A DNA stretch of 9,969 bases from Chloroflexota bacterium (GTDB lineage: Bacteria > Chloroflexota > Dehalococcoidia > SAR202 > UBA11138): NCBI GenBank assembly GCA_022566975.1, contig JADFHV010000055.1, forward strand, positions 1 through 9,969. Reading direction: 5' to 3'. Position 1 is the stretch's first letter. Every line of letters begins with the position of its first letter. The translations under genes and the position numbers were made by a program. The notes below the pieces were generated by a model that saw only the letters and a list, made by a program, of their open reading frames with translations, was not told the origin of the DNA and ran no database searches. Positions 1-7,456 of this stretch are shown in pieces.

Positions 1-1442
<1,442 letters not shown>

Positions 1443-1457
1443 GGGGAGACGAAGAGT

Positions 1458-1539
1458 GGCAGGTTTGGAACCTGCCCGTGACGTGAGTCGTAGGAGCGAC
1501 CTAAAATAATACGTAGGGGCGGACCTTGCGTGTCCGCCC
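1458..1539. repeat. Pair of intergenic hairpins between mutase and acyl-CoA dehydrogenase genes
   Basis: The 137-nt gap between two genes of the same operon holds two perfect 8-bp hairpins. The first is GGCAGGTT (1458-1465), loop TGG, AACCTGCC (1469-1476). The second is GGGCGGAC (1517-1524), a 7-nt loop, GTCCGCCC (1532-1539). A weaker 4-bp hairpin, GTCG/CGAC (1487-1500), lies between them. The two main hairpins look inverted relative to each other: read outward from the spacer, each starts with a CGT-rich edge followed by a GGGC-type arm. There is no U-run after either, so a simple intrinsic terminator is unlikely. They may be short palindromic (REP-like) repeats, or an RNA processing or stability element within the operon. 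Confidence 0.6.
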
Positions 1540-1579
1540 AGCGTTGAGGGCGACCATTTCACAGGAGCGAGGCGAGACG

Positions 1580-2734
1580 ATGCCTGAGATGATGCTTTCC
1601 GAAGAGGAGCTTCTGCTAAGGAACACGGTGCGCGACTTCGCAGACCAGGAGATCGCGCCCCGCGCCGCCGACTATGACGAGAGCGGTGAGTTCCCGTGGG
1701 ACAACTTCCGCGGTCTGGCCGAGCTCGGCCTGTTCGGCCTGACCATAGACGAGCGGTACGGCGGCAGTGGCGGCACCGCCCGCCAGCTGGCCATCACGGT
1801 AGAGGAGATAGCCCGCGGCTGCGCCGCCACCAGCGTCATCTATATCGCCCACCTATCGCTGTGCGCCCAGTTCATCCACTCGTTCGGCACCGAGGGGCAG
1901 AAGGAGCGCTTCGTCCCAGCGCTGGCCCGTGGTGAGAAGGTAGGGGCCTTCGCCTTGACCGAGCCGGGCTCGGGCAGCGACGCCGGCGCTCTGAAAACTA
2001 CCGCCACCAAGACCGACGGGCACTACGTGCTCAACGGCACCAAGCTGTTTATCACCAACGCGGCCGAGGCCGACGTCTTCCTCGTTCTCGCATCCCACGA
2101 TCTGAGCCTCCGTACCCGGGGCATAGACGCGCTGATCGTCGAGAGGGACGCCGGCGGGATCACCATTACGCCACAGCACGGGAAGATGGGCATGCGGGCC
2201 TCCAGCACCGCCGAGATCGTGTTCGAAAACTGCCCGGTGCCCGAGGAGAACCGCCTGGGCGCCGAGGGGGAAGGGTTCAAGGAGGCGATGCAGACGCTCC
2301 ACACGAGCCGCATCGCCATCGCGTCCCAATGCGTGGGGATCGCCCAGGCGGCCTACGAGGCGGCCGTCCAGTACGCCAAGCAGCGCGAGGCGTTCGGGCA
2401 GCACCTGGCCGACTTCCAGGCCATCCAGTGGATGATCGCCGACATGGCCACCGGCGTGGAGGCTGCCCGGCTCCTGGTACGGCAGGCCGCCACGCTGAAG
2501 GACCAGGGAAAGCCCTTCGTAACCGAGGCGTCCATGGCCAAGCTCTTCGCCTCGCGGGTCGCGATGGACTCGGCCGACAAGGCCGTCCAGATACACGGTG
2601 GGACGGGATACTTCGCGCCCACACCCGCCGAGCGCTACTTCCGCGACGCAAAGGTCACCGAGATCTACGAGGGCACATCCGAGGTCCAGCGGATGATAAT
2701 CGCACGCAACATCCTCCAGTCCGACGCGCCATGA
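1580..2734 (+). CDS. Acyl-CoA dehydrogenase (short/medium-chain type)
   Basis: FAD-dependent dehydrogenase that introduces an alpha,beta double bond into an acyl-CoA and passes electrons to ETF. The start chosen is the ATG at 1580, with AGGAG at 1563-1567. A TTG start at 1526 would lie inside an intergenic hairpin and adds 18 unrelated residues. The 384-aa product has the normal family length. In order it shows an N-terminal helical domain, the FAD/substrate signature [16 protein letters not shown] (about residues 122-137), [11 protein letters not shown], the C-terminal motif [21 protein letters not shown] (about 337-344) and [12 protein letters not shown]364 in YEGT is at the catalytic-base position of short-chain dehydrogenases. 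Its place between mutase subunits suggests a branched or short acyl-CoA (for example isobutyryl-, propionyl- or butyryl-CoA) from amino-acid or fatty-acid breakdown, but the substrate cannot be read from sequence. Its stop overlaps the next start (ATGA). Confidence 0.94.
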   Translation: MPEMMLSEEELLLRNTVRDFADQEIAPRAADYDESGEFPWDNFRGLAELGLFGLTIDERYGGSGGTARQLAITVEEIARGCAATSVIYIAHLSLCAQFIHSFGTEGQKERFVPALARGEKVGAFALTEPGSGSDAGALKTTATKTDGHYVLNGTKLFITNAAEADVFLVLASHDLSLRTRGIDALIVERDAGGITITPQHGKMGMRASSTAEIVFENCPVPEENRLGAEGEGFKEAMQTLHTSRIAIASQCVGIAQAAYEAAVQYAKQREAFGQHLADFQAIQWMIADMATGVEAARLLVRQAATLKDQGKPFVTEASMAKLFASRVAMDSADKAVQIHGGTGYFAPTPAERYFRDAKVTEIYEGTSEVQRMIIARNILQSDAP

Positions 2735-2949
2735 ACGAGATCACCTCCGCGAAGGACGCCATCGACGTCGCTGGTGACTTCATCGAACCCCATTACCCGT
2801 GGCACCGGCCTATCAAGGCTACGAGGGAGAATGGCGACTGGATCGTCGAGTTCGATGTGGGGGCTCTTAGAGTAGAGACGGCCATCGTCAGAATCGACGC
2901 CGAGACAAAAGAGATTACCGAGTTCACGAAGGTCCCTACGGTGGAATGA
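2731..2949 (+). CDS. Small 72-aa protein, PepSY-like pattern, first gene of an inserted pair
   Basis: The ATG at 2731 overlaps the acyl-CoA dehydrogenase stop in an ATGA junction, and the TGA at 2947-2949 overlaps the next start in the same way. The 72-aa product has an N-terminal amphipathic stretch (EITSAKDAIDVAGDFIEP), then YPWHRPIKATRENGDW, then beta-type segments W-IVEFDVG and VRIDAETKEITEF. The order helix, W-V-F strand, V-ID-T-x-E-I strand resembles a PepSY-like unit, but this is a pattern match only. There is no signal peptide, membrane segment or cysteine. G+C of 2761-2940 is about 56% by hand count, below the roughly 66% of the flanking metabolic genes. The double overlaps imply translational coupling with the following gene, so the two products probably act together. 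Function unknown. Confidence 0.75.
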   Translation: MNEITSAKDAIDVAGDFIEPHYPWHRPIKATRENGDWIVEFDVGALRVETAIVRIDAETKEITEFTKVPTVE

Positions 2950-3344
2950 GCATCGACGAAGCCAGGGCCTATGCCGAGCGGAGCCACCTCTACCTAGCCA
3001 ATGCAGCGTCGACGATCCGTCAGCAACGCCCGGAAAAGTCGAGCGAGTTCCTCTGGGGAGCTATGGCAGAGGCTCTGAAGGCAGTGGCTGCAATCAAGGA
3101 CATCAAGCTTCGCAGCCACGACGCGATTCGGAGGTATGCACGGGACCTGGCAAAGGAGCGAGAGGACGAACAACTATCGACCTCATTCAAGATCGCCCAA
3201 ACACTGCACAGTAACTTCTATGAGGGGTTCTCGGACTTGGGCGAAGTCATGGACGATTCAGCGCGAATCAGAGAGGCAGTAGAGCGTCTGTTGCGTCTGA
3301 TACCACCTCAGCAAGGCTCCAGAACAGAGGAGGGCGGAGAATGA
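2946..3344 (+). CDS. PaREP1/HEPN-like helical protein, 132 aa
   Basis: All-helical 132-aa protein. The pattern YLANA near residue 20, SSEFLWGAMAEALKAVAAIK (about 32-51), SHDAIRRYARDL, then LHSNFYEGFSDLGEVM and REAVERLL near the C-terminus resembles the PaREP1/PaREP8 family, which is related to HEPN helical bundles. I recognise it by pattern, not by search. I see no convincing R-x4-6-H RNase motif of catalytic HEPN proteins, so a nuclease role is not supported. The start ATG at 2946 overlaps the stop of the 72-aa gene, and the stop at 3342-3344 overlaps the epimerase ATG at 3341. G+C of 3001-3300 is about 56% by hand count. The gene pair sits inside the methylmalonyl-CoA operon with no obvious pathway role, which suggests insertion or acquisition. 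It could be a two-component regulatory or toxin-antitoxin-like module; that is inference only. Confidence 0.7.
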   Translation: MSIDEARAYAERSHLYLANAASTIRQQRPEKSSEFLWGAMAEALKAVAAIKDIKLRSHDAIRRYARDLAKEREDEQLSTSFKIAQTLHSNFYEGFSDLGEVMDDSARIREAVERLLRLIPPQQGSRTEEGGE

Positions 3345-3775
3345 CAACAGAAACTCCACCCTGCGTGGCAAGACACATCAATCACGTCTGTATGGCGGTC
3401 CGCGACATCGAGGCCACCCTGGCCTTCTACCAGAAGGTGTTCGGTACCGGCAAGGCCGAGGTCGAGGAGATTGAGGACCAGGGTGTGAAGGCGTCGCTGG
3501 TCCGCGTCGGGGGCTCGCAGCTCGAGTTCATCCAGCCTACGGACCCCGACGGCGGCGTCGCTCGGTTCATCGAGCGCAAAGGCGAGGGGGTGCACCACAT
3601 CTGCTTCGAGGTGGAGGACGTGCAGAGGACGCTCGACCGGCTGGACGCCGAGGGCATTGAGCTTATCGACAAGAGCCCGCGAGAGGGCCTGTCGGGTACC
3701 ATCGCCTTCCTCCACCCTCGCGCCACGGGCGGCGTCCTGATCGAGCTGGTGGACCAGGAAACGGCGAGGAGGTAG
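3341..3775 (+). CDS. mce: Methylmalonyl-CoA epimerase (vicinal oxygen chelate fold)
   Basis: Metal-dependent epimerase that converts (S)- to (R)-methylmalonyl-CoA, supplying the mutase encoded in the same operon. The 144-aa length is typical. The two-module VOC fold is visible as paired strands. INHVCMAV carries H15 and SQLEFIQP carries E62 (or Q60) in the first module; GVHHICFEV carries H86 and GVLIELVDQ carries E125 in the second. Together they fit a His/Glu metal site. The stretch [21 protein letters not shown] is characteristic of the epimerase branch rather than of glyoxalase I. The start codon overlaps the stop of the upstream helical-protein gene (ATGA). Only 4 nt separate its stop from the GTG start of the cobalamin-binding subunit, whose ribosome binding site lies in its last codons. 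Confidence 0.95.
   Translation: MTTETPPCVARHINHVCMAVRDIEATLAFYQKVFGTGKAEVEEIEDQGVKASLVRVGGSQLEFIQPTDPDGGVARFIERKGEGVHHICFEVEDVQRTLDRLDAEGIELIDKSPREGLSGTIAFLHPRATGGVLIELVDQETARR
3767..3772 (+). promoter_or_regulatory. Ribosome binding site for the cobalamin-binding mutase subunit
   Basis: AGGAGG lies in the last codons of the epimerase gene, 7 nt before the GTG at 3780. It decides the GTG start, since no ATG lies nearby in frame and the first conserved residues ([16 protein letters not shown]) begin a few codons later. Confidence 0.8.
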
Positions 3776-3779
3776 CGGG

Positions 3780-4202
3780 GTGACGTCGGGCGTCATCAGA
3801 GTCCTCGTCGGGAAGCCGGGCCTCGACGGCCACGACCGGGGCGCCAAGATCATCGCGCGGGCACTCCGAGACGCAGGTATGGAGGTCGTCTACACCGGAA
3901 TCCGGCAGACGCCCGAGATGATCGTCGAGGCGGCGCTTCAGGAGGACGTGGACGTCATCGGGCTCAGCATCCTCTCGGGCGCCCACATGACCCTTTTCCC
4001 GGAGATATTCCGCGGCCTGCGGGAGAACCGGATGGACGACGTCGTGGTCATCGCCGGGGGCATCATACCGGAGGAGGACCGGTCAGCCCTGGAGGAGATG
4101 GGAGTCGCGGCCATCTTCGGACCGGGCACGCCCACGTCCGAGATAGCCGACTTCATCCGAGGCGCCGTCGGCAACCGGGAGGCATCCCGGGCGGGCTCCT
4201 GA
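3780..4202 (+). CDS. mcmA2: Methylmalonyl-CoA mutase, cobalamin-binding (small) subunit
   Basis: A 140-aa Rossmann-like B12-binding domain that carries adenosylcobalamin for the mutase large subunit at 1-1442. The signature [10 protein letters not shown] contains the D-x-H-x-x-G motif (D16, H18, G21), in which His replaces the lower base and coordinates cobalt. SIL (63-65) and the GG pair at 93-94 (VIAGGIIP) are the usual contacts to the nucleotide tail. [14 protein letters not shown] is the typical C-terminal end. The start is GTG with a strong AGGAGG. It is the last gene of the plus-strand operon. The next gene converges from the other strand 22 nt away, and I see no clear terminator hairpin in that gap. 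Confidence 0.96.
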   Translation: MTSGVIRVLVGKPGLDGHDRGAKIIARALRDAGMEVVYTGIRQTPEMIVEAALQEDVDVIGLSILSGAHMTLFPEIFRGLRENRMDDVVVIAGGIIPEEDRSALEEMGVAAIFGPGTPTSEIADFIRGAVGNREASRAGS

Positions 4203-4224
4203 CGCCTTAAATCTCTAAGCAGTC

Positions 4225-5511
4225 CTACGGCGCCAGGGGCTCGGGGGCGTTGGGAGAGGAGTGGTGGGCTTGTATGAAGGCCAGGGCACTCAGTAGGTCC
4301 GGCTCGTCGAAGGCGGCCAGATAGTTCCACGCCGTCAGGGCGATGGTCGAGTCCATCCCCGGGTGCGGCGACATGATGACCTTGAAGCCGCTGCCAACGG
4401 CCCGGTCCACGAGGTCGCTCAGTGCGGCCACCAGGGCCGGGCAGCCGTCGGGACAGTCGTAGTGGACGCCGATCCCGCCGTGCTCGAGGTTATGCACCAG
4501 CACCTCGTCCGGAAGGACCTGGTCGTAGACACCCCAAGGAGCGGGCGCGAGGCCCGGCCCTGAGTAGTGCCAGCCCGAGGTAGCCGGGACCGAGTTGTAC
4601 GACGGGTGCGGCTCGCCCACCTGGACGTGTGCCTTGCCCTGGTCTGGAATCATCTGACCGGAGCCGTCGGGGGCCGCCTCCCCGGCGGGAAGCTCCGGTG
4701 GCTCGATTGCCACCGGCTTGCCGAAATCGGAGAACGTCATCGTCAACCTCAGGTCTGCCGTGCCTGAGAGCTGCCCGGCTCCAAGTGCCCCAGCGATCGC
4801 ATCCAACGGAAACTGTCCCTCAATCCTGATCTGGTGCACCAGAGCGTCGCCGACCCCGATCCAGAGATCGGCGCGGACGTCTCCGTCGGTCTGGCCGAAG
4901 GACTGGGCGGGCATCGTGGCGCTCACATGGTAGACCTGGGTGCCGAATAGGACCTCCGCACCCGCAAATGCTATGTCGCTGAAGTCCTCGAGGCCCGGCG
5001 CCCCGGAGCCGACGAAGTCCAGCGGATTGAAGAGAAGGAGCTCGGGCTCTGAGGTGACCTCCCACTCGCCGGTCTGAGGATCGGTAGCGTAGATAGTATC
5101 CCCTATGATCACGATATCCGACAGGACGGTGAAGAAACCGAGAGAGACGGTGGCGGCGGCCTTCATCCGGTCGGGGGCCTGAAAGTCCCCCGTTAGGGTC
5201 ATGGGGATCTCAGTCGTGATCCCCACGTCCGGCGCGGTGAGCCCAGCCTCCAGCTCGAAGTGGAACGACCCCACCGCGTCCATGGCGACAAAGGAGGCCA
5301 GCAGTATCTCCTGGGGCGAGGCGGCGGAGACCGCCGGGACGGCGGAGACCGCCGGGACGGCGGTGGGCACGGGTGTCCGCGTCGGAGCGGGCGTGGGTGT
5401 TGGAGGGGGTGCAGGTGCGGGCGTCGGAGCCGGCTCCGAGTCCGACCCACCGCACGCGGCGAGCAGCAGCGCGGCCAGCGCCGTGACGGTGGCGATTCTA
5501 AAGGCACGCAT
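4225..5511 (-). CDS. Secreted lipoprotein: LprG/LppX-like domain joined to DUF3105
   Basis: A 428-aa lipoprotein. MRAFRIATVTALAALLLAAC is a short lipoprotein signal with lipobox LAAC and lipid-anchored C20. Residues 21 to about 64 are a Pro/Thr/Ala linker. About 66-275 (beginning PQEILLASFVAMDAVGSFHFE) match the pattern of LprG/LppX-type lipoproteins, beta-rich domains that bind lipids in the mycobacterial members. About 290-428 look like a DUF3105 domain: HVQVGEPHPSYNSVPATSG, H315, VHNLEHGGIGVHYDC with H340 and H344, and a DCPDGC pair (C353, C357). The start at 5511 is chosen for the signal peptide; an in-frame ATG at 5583 would put 24 residues before it and lies upstream of the promoter. 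The mRNA is probably leaderless. Joining these two domains in one chain is unusual to my knowledge. Role unknown; extracytoplasmic lipid or metal handling is a guess. Confidence 0.85.
   Translation of the reverse strand: MRAFRIATVTALAALLLAACGGSDSEPAPTPAPAPPPTPTPAPTRTPVPTAVPAVSAVPAVSAASPQEILLASFVAMDAVGSFHFELEAGLTAPDVGITTEIPMTLTGDFQAPDRMKAAATVSLGFFTVLSDIVIIGDTIYATDPQTGEWEVTSEPELLLFNPLDFVGSGAPGLEDFSDIAFAGAEVLFGTQVYHVSATMPAQSFGQTDGDVRADLWIGVGDALVHQIRIEGQFPLDAIAGALGAGQLSGTADLRLTMTFSDFGKPVAIEPPELPAGEAAPDGSGQMIPDQGKAHVQVGEPHPSYNSVPATSGWHYSGPGLAPAPWGVYDQVLPDEVLVHNLEHGGIGVHYDCPDGCPALVAALSDLVDRAVGSGFKVIMSPHPGMDSTIALTAWNYLAAFDEPDLLSALAFIQAHHSSPNAPEPLAP
5323..5363 (-). repeat. 18-bp tandem repeat in the lipoprotein linker
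   Basis: Two exact copies of an 18-nt unit (5323-5340 and 5341-5358) followed by a 5-nt partial third copy. They encode the duplicated peptide VPAVSA in the Pro/Ala-rich linker after the lipobox. The repeat is in frame, so copy-number change would only lengthen or shorten the linker. Confidence 0.85.
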
Positions 5512-5517
5512 GTGCCG

Positions 5518-5546
5518 ATTATATGGGAACGGGGCCAACGCGGCAA
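5518..5546 (-). promoter_or_regulatory. Sigma70-type promoter for the lipoprotein gene, predicted leaderless
   Basis: On the minus strand, TTGCCG (5546-5541, four of six matches to TTGACA) is followed by a 17-nt spacer and a perfect TATAAT (5523-5518). Only 6 nt (CGGCAC) separate the -10 box from the ATG at 5511. Transcription would therefore start at or very near the A of the start codon, giving a leaderless mRNA. No Shine-Dalgarno is found before this ATG, in agreement. Confidence 0.75.
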
Positions 5547-5605
5547 TGAATCTATCGTGAGCGGCCATCGTACAATGGGCCACATGACGACGCGGCCGGG
5601 GCGAG

Positions 5606-6157
5606 CTAAGGCCTGGCCTTCATCAGCCACTCCTGGTCAACGGCCGGGCCGGTAAGCCAGCCCTCGATCGCCTCCTGCCTGCCCTCCGGGACCTGAACGC
5701 CAAGCCCGTCGGCCAGCCGCGTCATGAAGTTGAATACGCAGGTTATGAGGACTACCGAGAGTATCTGCTCGTCGCCAAGACCGAGCGCACGAAGCGTCTC
5801 TACGTCACCCTCCTCCATTGACGAAGGCTCGCGGGTGAGCTTGGCGGCGAAGTCCAGCATCCCCCGTGTCTCCGAGTCCAGGTCGGCCGTCCTGTAATCA
5901 TGCATCACGTGGCTGGCGAGCTGCGGATCGTCGGAATGCTGACGGAGCAACGCTCCGTGGGCCATCGTTCAGAATCGGCAGCTGTTCATGACGGAGACGG
6001 TCGTGGCGATGGCCTCCTCCTGCACCCTGGTGAGCGATGAGGCGCCAAAGGTGACCGCCGCGTTGAGGCGCTGTACCGCCCGCATCGCCTGCGGGTTGAT
6101 GGACATCACGTTGATGACGTTGGACAGGTCCAGGTCTTCTTCTCGTATCCAGGACAT
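5606..6157 (-). CDS. AhpD-like (CMD-fold) peroxidase-related selenoprotein, CxxU, with in-frame UGA
   Basis: One 183-residue gene interrupted by an in-frame TGA at 5971-5969, which I read as selenocysteine 63. Upstream residues run MSWIREEDLDLSN...VQEEAIATTVSVMNSCRF. Downstream comes T-M-A-H-G-A-L-L-R-Q and a normal helical C-terminus ending WLMKARP. The family motif N-x-C-x-x-C-x-x-x-H is present as NSCRF-U-TMAH, so the UGA replaces the second Cys of CxxC (C60, U63, H67). E47/E48 precede the motif as in AhpD-like proteins. Total length fits the peroxidase-related AhpD-like family of about 180 aa. The start ATG at 6157 has AGGAGG 5 nt upstream. A hairpin of SECIS type follows the UGA. Expected role: cytoplasmic thiol or selenol redox, perhaps hydroperoxide or disulfide reduction. 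It lies upstream of the lipoprotein on the same strand, which has its own promoter. An ordinary annotation would show two short ORFs. Confidence 0.88.
5942..5971 (-). promoter_or_regulatory. Bacterial SECIS hairpin and UGA(Sec) of the AhpD-like gene
   Basis: On the minus strand the UGA (5971-5969) is followed by 10 nt. A perfect 7-bp stem comes next: ACGGAGC (5958-5952), loop GUU (5951-5949), GCUCCGU (5948-5942). The loop G is the 18th nt after the UGA and is the first loop base. This fits the bacterial SECIS rule of a small stem-loop about 16-37 nt after the UGA with a G in the first two loop positions, and the spacing is close to that of E. coli fdhF. Confidence 0.8.
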
Positions 6158-6162
6158 GAGGG

Positions 6163-6169
6163 CCTCCTT
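6163..6169 (-). promoter_or_regulatory. Ribosome binding site of the AhpD-like selenoprotein gene
   Basis: The minus strand reads AAGGAGG, 5 nt before the ATG at 6157. This strong site supports translation from MSWIREED and argues that the upstream part of the UGA-split gene is translated, not a decayed fragment. Confidence 0.75.
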
Positions 6170-6347
6170 CAGTGACGCCGTTTGCCCGGCGTAGACCGGC
6201 TTACGGCCTCGATCTTAGAGACGCCTCCGCAGCGTAACCGGCGCCAACCCATGACGTCAATGAGTGGCTGAATGCCGCTCGACGGCTGGAAGAGCGTCGG
6301 CCACAAGGGTAACATGTTGGGCAGCAACCAGGAGGAGTCGCCCCCAT

Positions 6348-7454
6348 ATGAAGATCACCGACGTCACCACGACCGTCCTCTCGTACCCGGATGTGCGGCC
6401 AGTGCAGGACTCCACCATGGCGGCCCCGGCGCCGGGCATCGGTGGACGCAGCCAGCTCTTCGTCCACATCCATACAGACGAGGCCGTCGAGGGCCTGGGC
6501 GTCGGCCAGGCCGCGCCGGGGGCACGTCAGGTGATCGAGGCCACGCTGCGCCGCCTGCTGATCGGCCAGGACCCGTTCAATATCGAGAAGCTCTGGAACG
6601 ACATGTTCTGGCAGGTCCGCGGCTTCGGACGAAAGGGCGTCGCCTTCTGCGCTCTGTCAGCGGTGGACACCGGGCTGTGGGACCTCAAGGCAAAGGCCCT
6701 CGGCCTGCCCCTGTACAGGCTGCTTGGCCCTTACACGGAGACCGTGCCCATCTACGGCAGCGGCGGCTGGACCAACCTGACCGAAGACGAACTGGTGGCC
6801 GAGATGGTCGGGTACGTGCAGCAGGGCATCGGCCGGGTGAAGATGAAGGTCGGCAAGGACTTCGGCCGGTCCGAGCGCGAGGACCTGCAGCGGCTCGCCG
6901 CGGTGCGTAAGGCCGTGGGAGACGACGTGGCCATCTACGTCGACGCCAACAACGGATACTATGCCAAGCAGGCTATCTACATGGCGAAGGAGTTCGAGCA
7001 GTTCCAGGTGGGATGGTTCGAGGAGCCAGTCCTGGCCGACGACATCCAGGGGCTCGCCCAGATCAGGGAGGCCATCAGCATCCCCGTTGCCACGGGCGAG
7101 CACGAGTACACGAAATACGGGTTCAAGGACCTCATAGCCCGCGGGGGCGTCGACATCGTCCAGCCGGACGTCGGGCGCGTGGGCGGTGTGACCGAGTGGA
7201 TGAAAGTGGCCCACCTGGCCCACGCCTTCAATCTGCCCGTTGCGCCCCACGCCGTCCAGCTCGTGCACCTTCATCTGGGGTGCGCGACGCCGAATCTCAA
7301 GGTTGTCGAGTATCTTGGAACCGCCCTGGAGGGCGACGGGATATGGTACACGGAGATACCGGAGCCCAAGGACGGGATGTGGGCGCCATTTCCGGACAGG
7401 CCGGGACTCGGGTTGGAGCTGGACCCCCACGCCGTCGAGAAGTGGGCGGTCTGA
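6348..7454 (+). CDS. Mandelate racemase/muconate lactonizing enzyme family protein (enolase superfamily)
   Basis: A 368-aa cytoplasmic Mg2+-dependent enzyme that would abstract the alpha-proton of a carboxylate substrate, giving racemisation, dehydration or cycloisomerisation. The residues match the mandelate racemase subgroup: K165-M-K167 (KxK base), metal ligands D199 (VDANNGY), E225 (WFEEP) and E251 (ATGEHEY), and a D284/H301 dyad (QPDVGRVGG, APHAVQ). The numbering almost equals mandelate racemase itself (K166, D195, E221, E247, D270, H297). The N-terminal capping domain is about residues 1-120. The start at 6348 gives the canonical MKITDV opening and has AGGAGG at 6330-6335; an ATG at 6264 would add 28 unrelated residues. 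Substrate unknown; an acid-sugar dehydratase is the commonest role in this subgroup. It is monocistronic as far as seen, with its stop 2 nt from that of the converging OsmC gene. Confidence 0.93.
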   Translation: MKITDVTTTVLSYPDVRPVQDSTMAAPAPGIGGRSQLFVHIHTDEAVEGLGVGQAAPGARQVIEATLRRLLIGQDPFNIEKLWNDMFWQVRGFGRKGVAFCALSAVDTGLWDLKAKALGLPLYRLLGPYTETVPIYGSGGWTNLTEDELVAEMVGYVQQGIGRVKMKVGKDFGRSEREDLQRLAAVRKAVGDDVAIYVDANNGYYAKQAIYMAKEFEQFQVGWFEEPVLADDIQGLAQIREAISIPVATGEHEYTKYGFKDLIARGGVDIVQPDVGRVGGVTEWMKVAHLAHAFNLPVAPHAVQLVHLHLGCATPNLKVVEYLGTALEGDGIWYTEIPEPKDGMWAPFPDRPGLGLELDPHAVEKWAV

Positions 7455-7456
7455 GC

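Noticed and set aside
1526..1579. TTG start for the acyl-CoA dehydrogenase at 1526
   Set aside because: The TTG lies in the loop of an intergenic hairpin, and the added 18 residues do not match the family N-terminus. ATG 1580 does.
4203..4224. Terminator between the converging mutase operon and lipoprotein gene
   Set aside because: The 22-nt gap shows no stable inverted repeat and no U-run in either direction.
5969..6157. The 62-aa ORF as a separate small gene, or the pair 5606-6157 as a frameshifted pseudogene
   Set aside because: The two parts are in the same frame with no shift. The only break is TGA at a catalytic Cys codon, the flanking family motif is intact, and a SECIS-type hairpin follows. 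Sec recoding explains it better than decay.
6252..6260. TGACGTCA palindrome, also readable as a minus-strand TTGACG -35 box upstream of the AhpD-like gene
   Set aside because: A single 8-nt palindrome can occur by chance. The best matching -10 at proper spacing (TACGCT) is poor, so I do not call a promoter or operator.
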